Assembly: GCA_017451975.1 (NCBI GenBank)
Contig: JAFTNI010000173.1
Coordinates: 1-6,730 of the forward strand
Length of the DNA: 6,730 nt
Origin: Clostridia bacterium
GTDB taxonomy: Bacteria; Bacillota; Clostridia; Oscillospirales; CAG-272
Direction of reading: 5' to 3'
Below, one piece after another: positions 5,019 through 6,730 of this stretch (position 1 is the stretch's first letter; every line of letters starts with the position of its first letter). The position numbers and the translations under genes are program-made. The notes beneath the pieces were generated by a model that was given only the letters and a program-made list of their open reading frames with translations, was not told where the DNA came from and did not search any database.

Positions 5019-6730
5019 ATGAATGCCAGAAAAAGAACATTCAAACGCGTTCTCGCGGCTCTTCTCGTATCGCTTATGATGATGGGCTTTTGCTCGATTT
5101 TCGCAAGCGCGGCGGGCGAAGAAACGCTTGAATACCCCATAAGCGATTATAACCCCGGCAACCCCTGTTACGAGCCTATCCCCATGGTTGTTATTATGAT
5201 CAACTTCGATGCCGACGGCGACGGTGTTGACGATAACCCGAACGGCACGTATGAAGACTCCGTGAAAGTTAAAACAAGAACAATTGAAGATGAAAATGAC
5301 CCGTTGTACGGTCAGCCGAACCCCACGTTCGGCGAGCAGTGGTGCCACACCACGGAAGAAGACTGGACTTCGCGCCTCTTTTCTTTTGAAGGCAACACCC
5401 TCAATACGTACTATAAGTATATGTCGGACGATAAATTCTGGTGGATTACCGCAGAAGAAACGTACGGCGAGCAGAATAACGGTGTTATTGCCGTTACAAT
5501 AAGGAACGTTCACCCGAACTGCATAGAAGGATCAGTGCAGTGGGTTCACTGCTTTAACCAGATAGTTGAAGCGGCGAGCGATTACGTTGATTTTTCCGTA
5601 TTTGACAAGAATAAAAACGGAATACTTGAAAAATACGAGCTTTGCCTGGCTTTCATACTCGGCGGTGCTGAAACAAGCTCCGGCACAACAAATATGAAAG
5701 AGCCCTTCGGCTTCCACGCTTACTACAAATCCTACGACCCCAACAACGTTGTTAAAACAGACGGCGTTGAGGTTTCCAGAAGCGGCTTCTTCGGCACAGG
5801 CGCTATTTCCGGCGGCCACGCGCTCAATTTCGGCGTTTTTGCACACGAGCTCGGCCACTACCTCGGCGCGCCCGACCTTTACGATACAAGCGGCACGAAG
5901 TATGACGACGCGGTAGGCACGGCTTCGCTTATGGCAAGCGGCGCGCACGGCAACAAGCCCGCGCACATAGACCCTTACCTGCTTTCCGATTTCAGCTTCT
6001 GCGCTCCGCAGTCTGTTATGGAAGACGGCACGTACACGCTTTATTCCAAGGCAAGCAAAGAGGGTAAATATAATATTCTCAAGCTTTGCACGCCCAACCC
6101 CAAGGAATATTTCCTTATTGAAAACAGATACTCCTCTATAAAAGACGGCTCTACGTTTGATAACGGTGTTGCCCAGGGCATACTTATCTGGCACATAGAC
6201 GAAAATATCCACAAAAAGGGCGGCAATACCTGCAACTCCTCGGATACGAAGCTTGACCCTGCGGTTGTTGTATACAACCCGCTCGGAAGCGAAACCGCGA
6301 AGGGCAATGCTCTGGCAATGTACAGCGCATTCAAGGCAGACCACCCCACGTACCCCAATTACGCTATATTCAAGGCGGCATCCTACACGTACCCCGTAAG
6401 CAAAACGTGGTATACATCGCTCAAGCCCGAAGAGGCAGAGCTTGTTAAAGACCTTAAGGTTGAGGTTGTTTCCGCAACGGGCGATGAAATGCAGGTTAAA
6501 ATTACAGGCTCCTACAAGCTCGAGCTTGCTCCCTCTTTTTACGTAAATACAGAGGAAGCTACGAAAACCTCGCTTAAGGGCACGGTAACGCTTAAAACAC
6601 TCAATTTCTCCACGCTTACAAGTGCGAAACTCGTTATCACAGAAAAATCCACAGGTACGGTTGTTAAAGACGAAAATATCGTTTTCAAACCCGATTATAC
6701 TTTCGATTTTATTTGCGAAGGTCTTAAAGC
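5019..6730 (+). CDS. Second secreted M6-family metalloprotease, tandem paralogue, 3' end outside window
   Basis: The frame is open from ATG 5019 to the window edge (570 codons plus two bases, no stop). Residues 1-31 are a signal peptide (basic NARKRTFKR, hydrophobic core, cleavage after ASA). EF-hand-like loops lie at 64-75 (DADGDGVDDNPN) and 196-207 (DKNKNGILEKYE). The zinc motif HELGHYLGAPD is at 276-286 (H276, E277, H280), followed by SLMASG, FLIENRY (E368) and GILIWHID (387-394). An Fn3-like domain has begun (TKTSLKGTVTLKTLN onward) when the window ends. All motifs match the upstream protease in order, and roughly half the residues look identical by eye. Differences cluster in loops. This copy has a longer segment (KVKTRTIEDENDPLYGQPNP) before EQWCH, and 13 fewer residues between the second calcium-like loop and HELGH, so specificity may differ. 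By analogy the missing end should carry an InlB-like repeat and anchor, but this cannot be seen. Confidence 0.92.
   Translation, partial: MNARKRTFKRVLAALLVSLMMMGFCSIFASAAGEETLEYPISDYNPGNPCYEPIPMVVIMINFDADGDGVDDNPNGTYEDSVKVKTRTIEDENDPLYGQPNPTFGEQWCHTTEEDWTSRLFSFEGNTLNTYYKYMSDDKFWWITAEETYGEQNNGVIAVTIRNVHPNCIEGSVQWVHCFNQIVEAASDYVDFSVFDKNKNGILEKYELCLAFILGGAETSSGTTNMKEPFGFHAYYKSYDPNNVVKTDGVEVSRSGFFGTGAISGGHALNFGVFAHELGHYLGAPDLYDTSGTKYDDAVGTASLMASGAHGNKPAHIDPYLLSDFSFCAPQSVMEDGTYTLYSKASKEGKYNILKLCTPNPKEYFLIENRYSSIKDGSTFDNGVAQGILIWHIDENIHKKGGNTCNSSDTKLDPAVVVYNPLGSETAKGNALAMYSAFKADHPTYPNYAIFKAASYTYPVSKTWYTSLKPEEAELVKDLKVEVVSATGDEMQVKITGSYKLELAPSFYVNTEEATKTSLKGTVTLKTLNFSTLTSAKLVITEKSTGTVVKDENIVFKPDYTFDFICEGLK

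Noticed and set aside
5532..6344. Minus-strand open frame of 270 codons inside the second protease gene (and another at 4944-5513)
   Set aside because: Same shadow pattern as in the first protease. The real plus-strand frame carries the signal peptide and zinc motif.

Overview
The window looks like chromosomal DNA from a gut-type Clostridia bacterium (Firmicutes/Bacillota), probably uncultivated and near the Oscillospirales or Christensenellales. This placement is an inference. It rests on the clostridial-looking GroEL sequence, AAAGG-type ribosome binding sites, a consensus sigma-A promoter, the style of the intergenic palindromes, and secreted proteins with InlB-like repeats and a Cys-Gly-Gly C-terminal anchor. 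No rRNA, tRNA, CRISPR array or transposase was seen.

Layout. (1) 1-1116 (+) is the 3' two thirds of groEL, closed by a strong intrinsic terminator at 1130-1163. (2) 1164-1693 carries no credible gene. It is packed with short hairpins, several built on the same poly-T/poly-A arm design, and lies between two convergent genes. (3) 1694-2272 (-) is a complete flavin reductase-family protein with its own RBS and a likely terminator at 1643-1664. (4) 2273-2542 is a divergent, AT-rich control region. It holds a near-perfect sigma-A promoter (TTGACT, 17 bp, TATAAT) driving the rightward genes, a perfect -10 hexamer facing the other way directly beside it, and a TGACGAA direct repeat. (5) 2543-4873 (+) is a complete secreted M6-family (immune inhibitor A-like) zinc metalloprotease. 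It has a signal peptide, Ca-binding-like loops, HExxHxxGxxD, an Fn3-like domain, an InlB-like repeat, a Thr/Ala-rich stalk and a Cys-Gly-Gly/transmembrane/basic C-terminal tail with no LPxTG. (6) 5019-6730 (+) is a second, paralogous M6 protease in tandem, cut off by the window edge.

How the parts relate. groEL and the flavin reductase are housekeeping-type neighbours with no evident link to the proteases. The two proteases form a tandem duplicate pair, 145 bp apart, probably served mainly by the promoter at 2392-2420. An inter-gene hairpin (4898-4934) could lower expression of the second copy. The proteases would act outside the cell, and the first at least appears to be held at the surface. 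Their substrates cannot be read from sequence. The most interesting features are the non-LPxTG cysteine-containing tail, the tandem protease array that runs off the window, and the hairpin-dense intergenic region.
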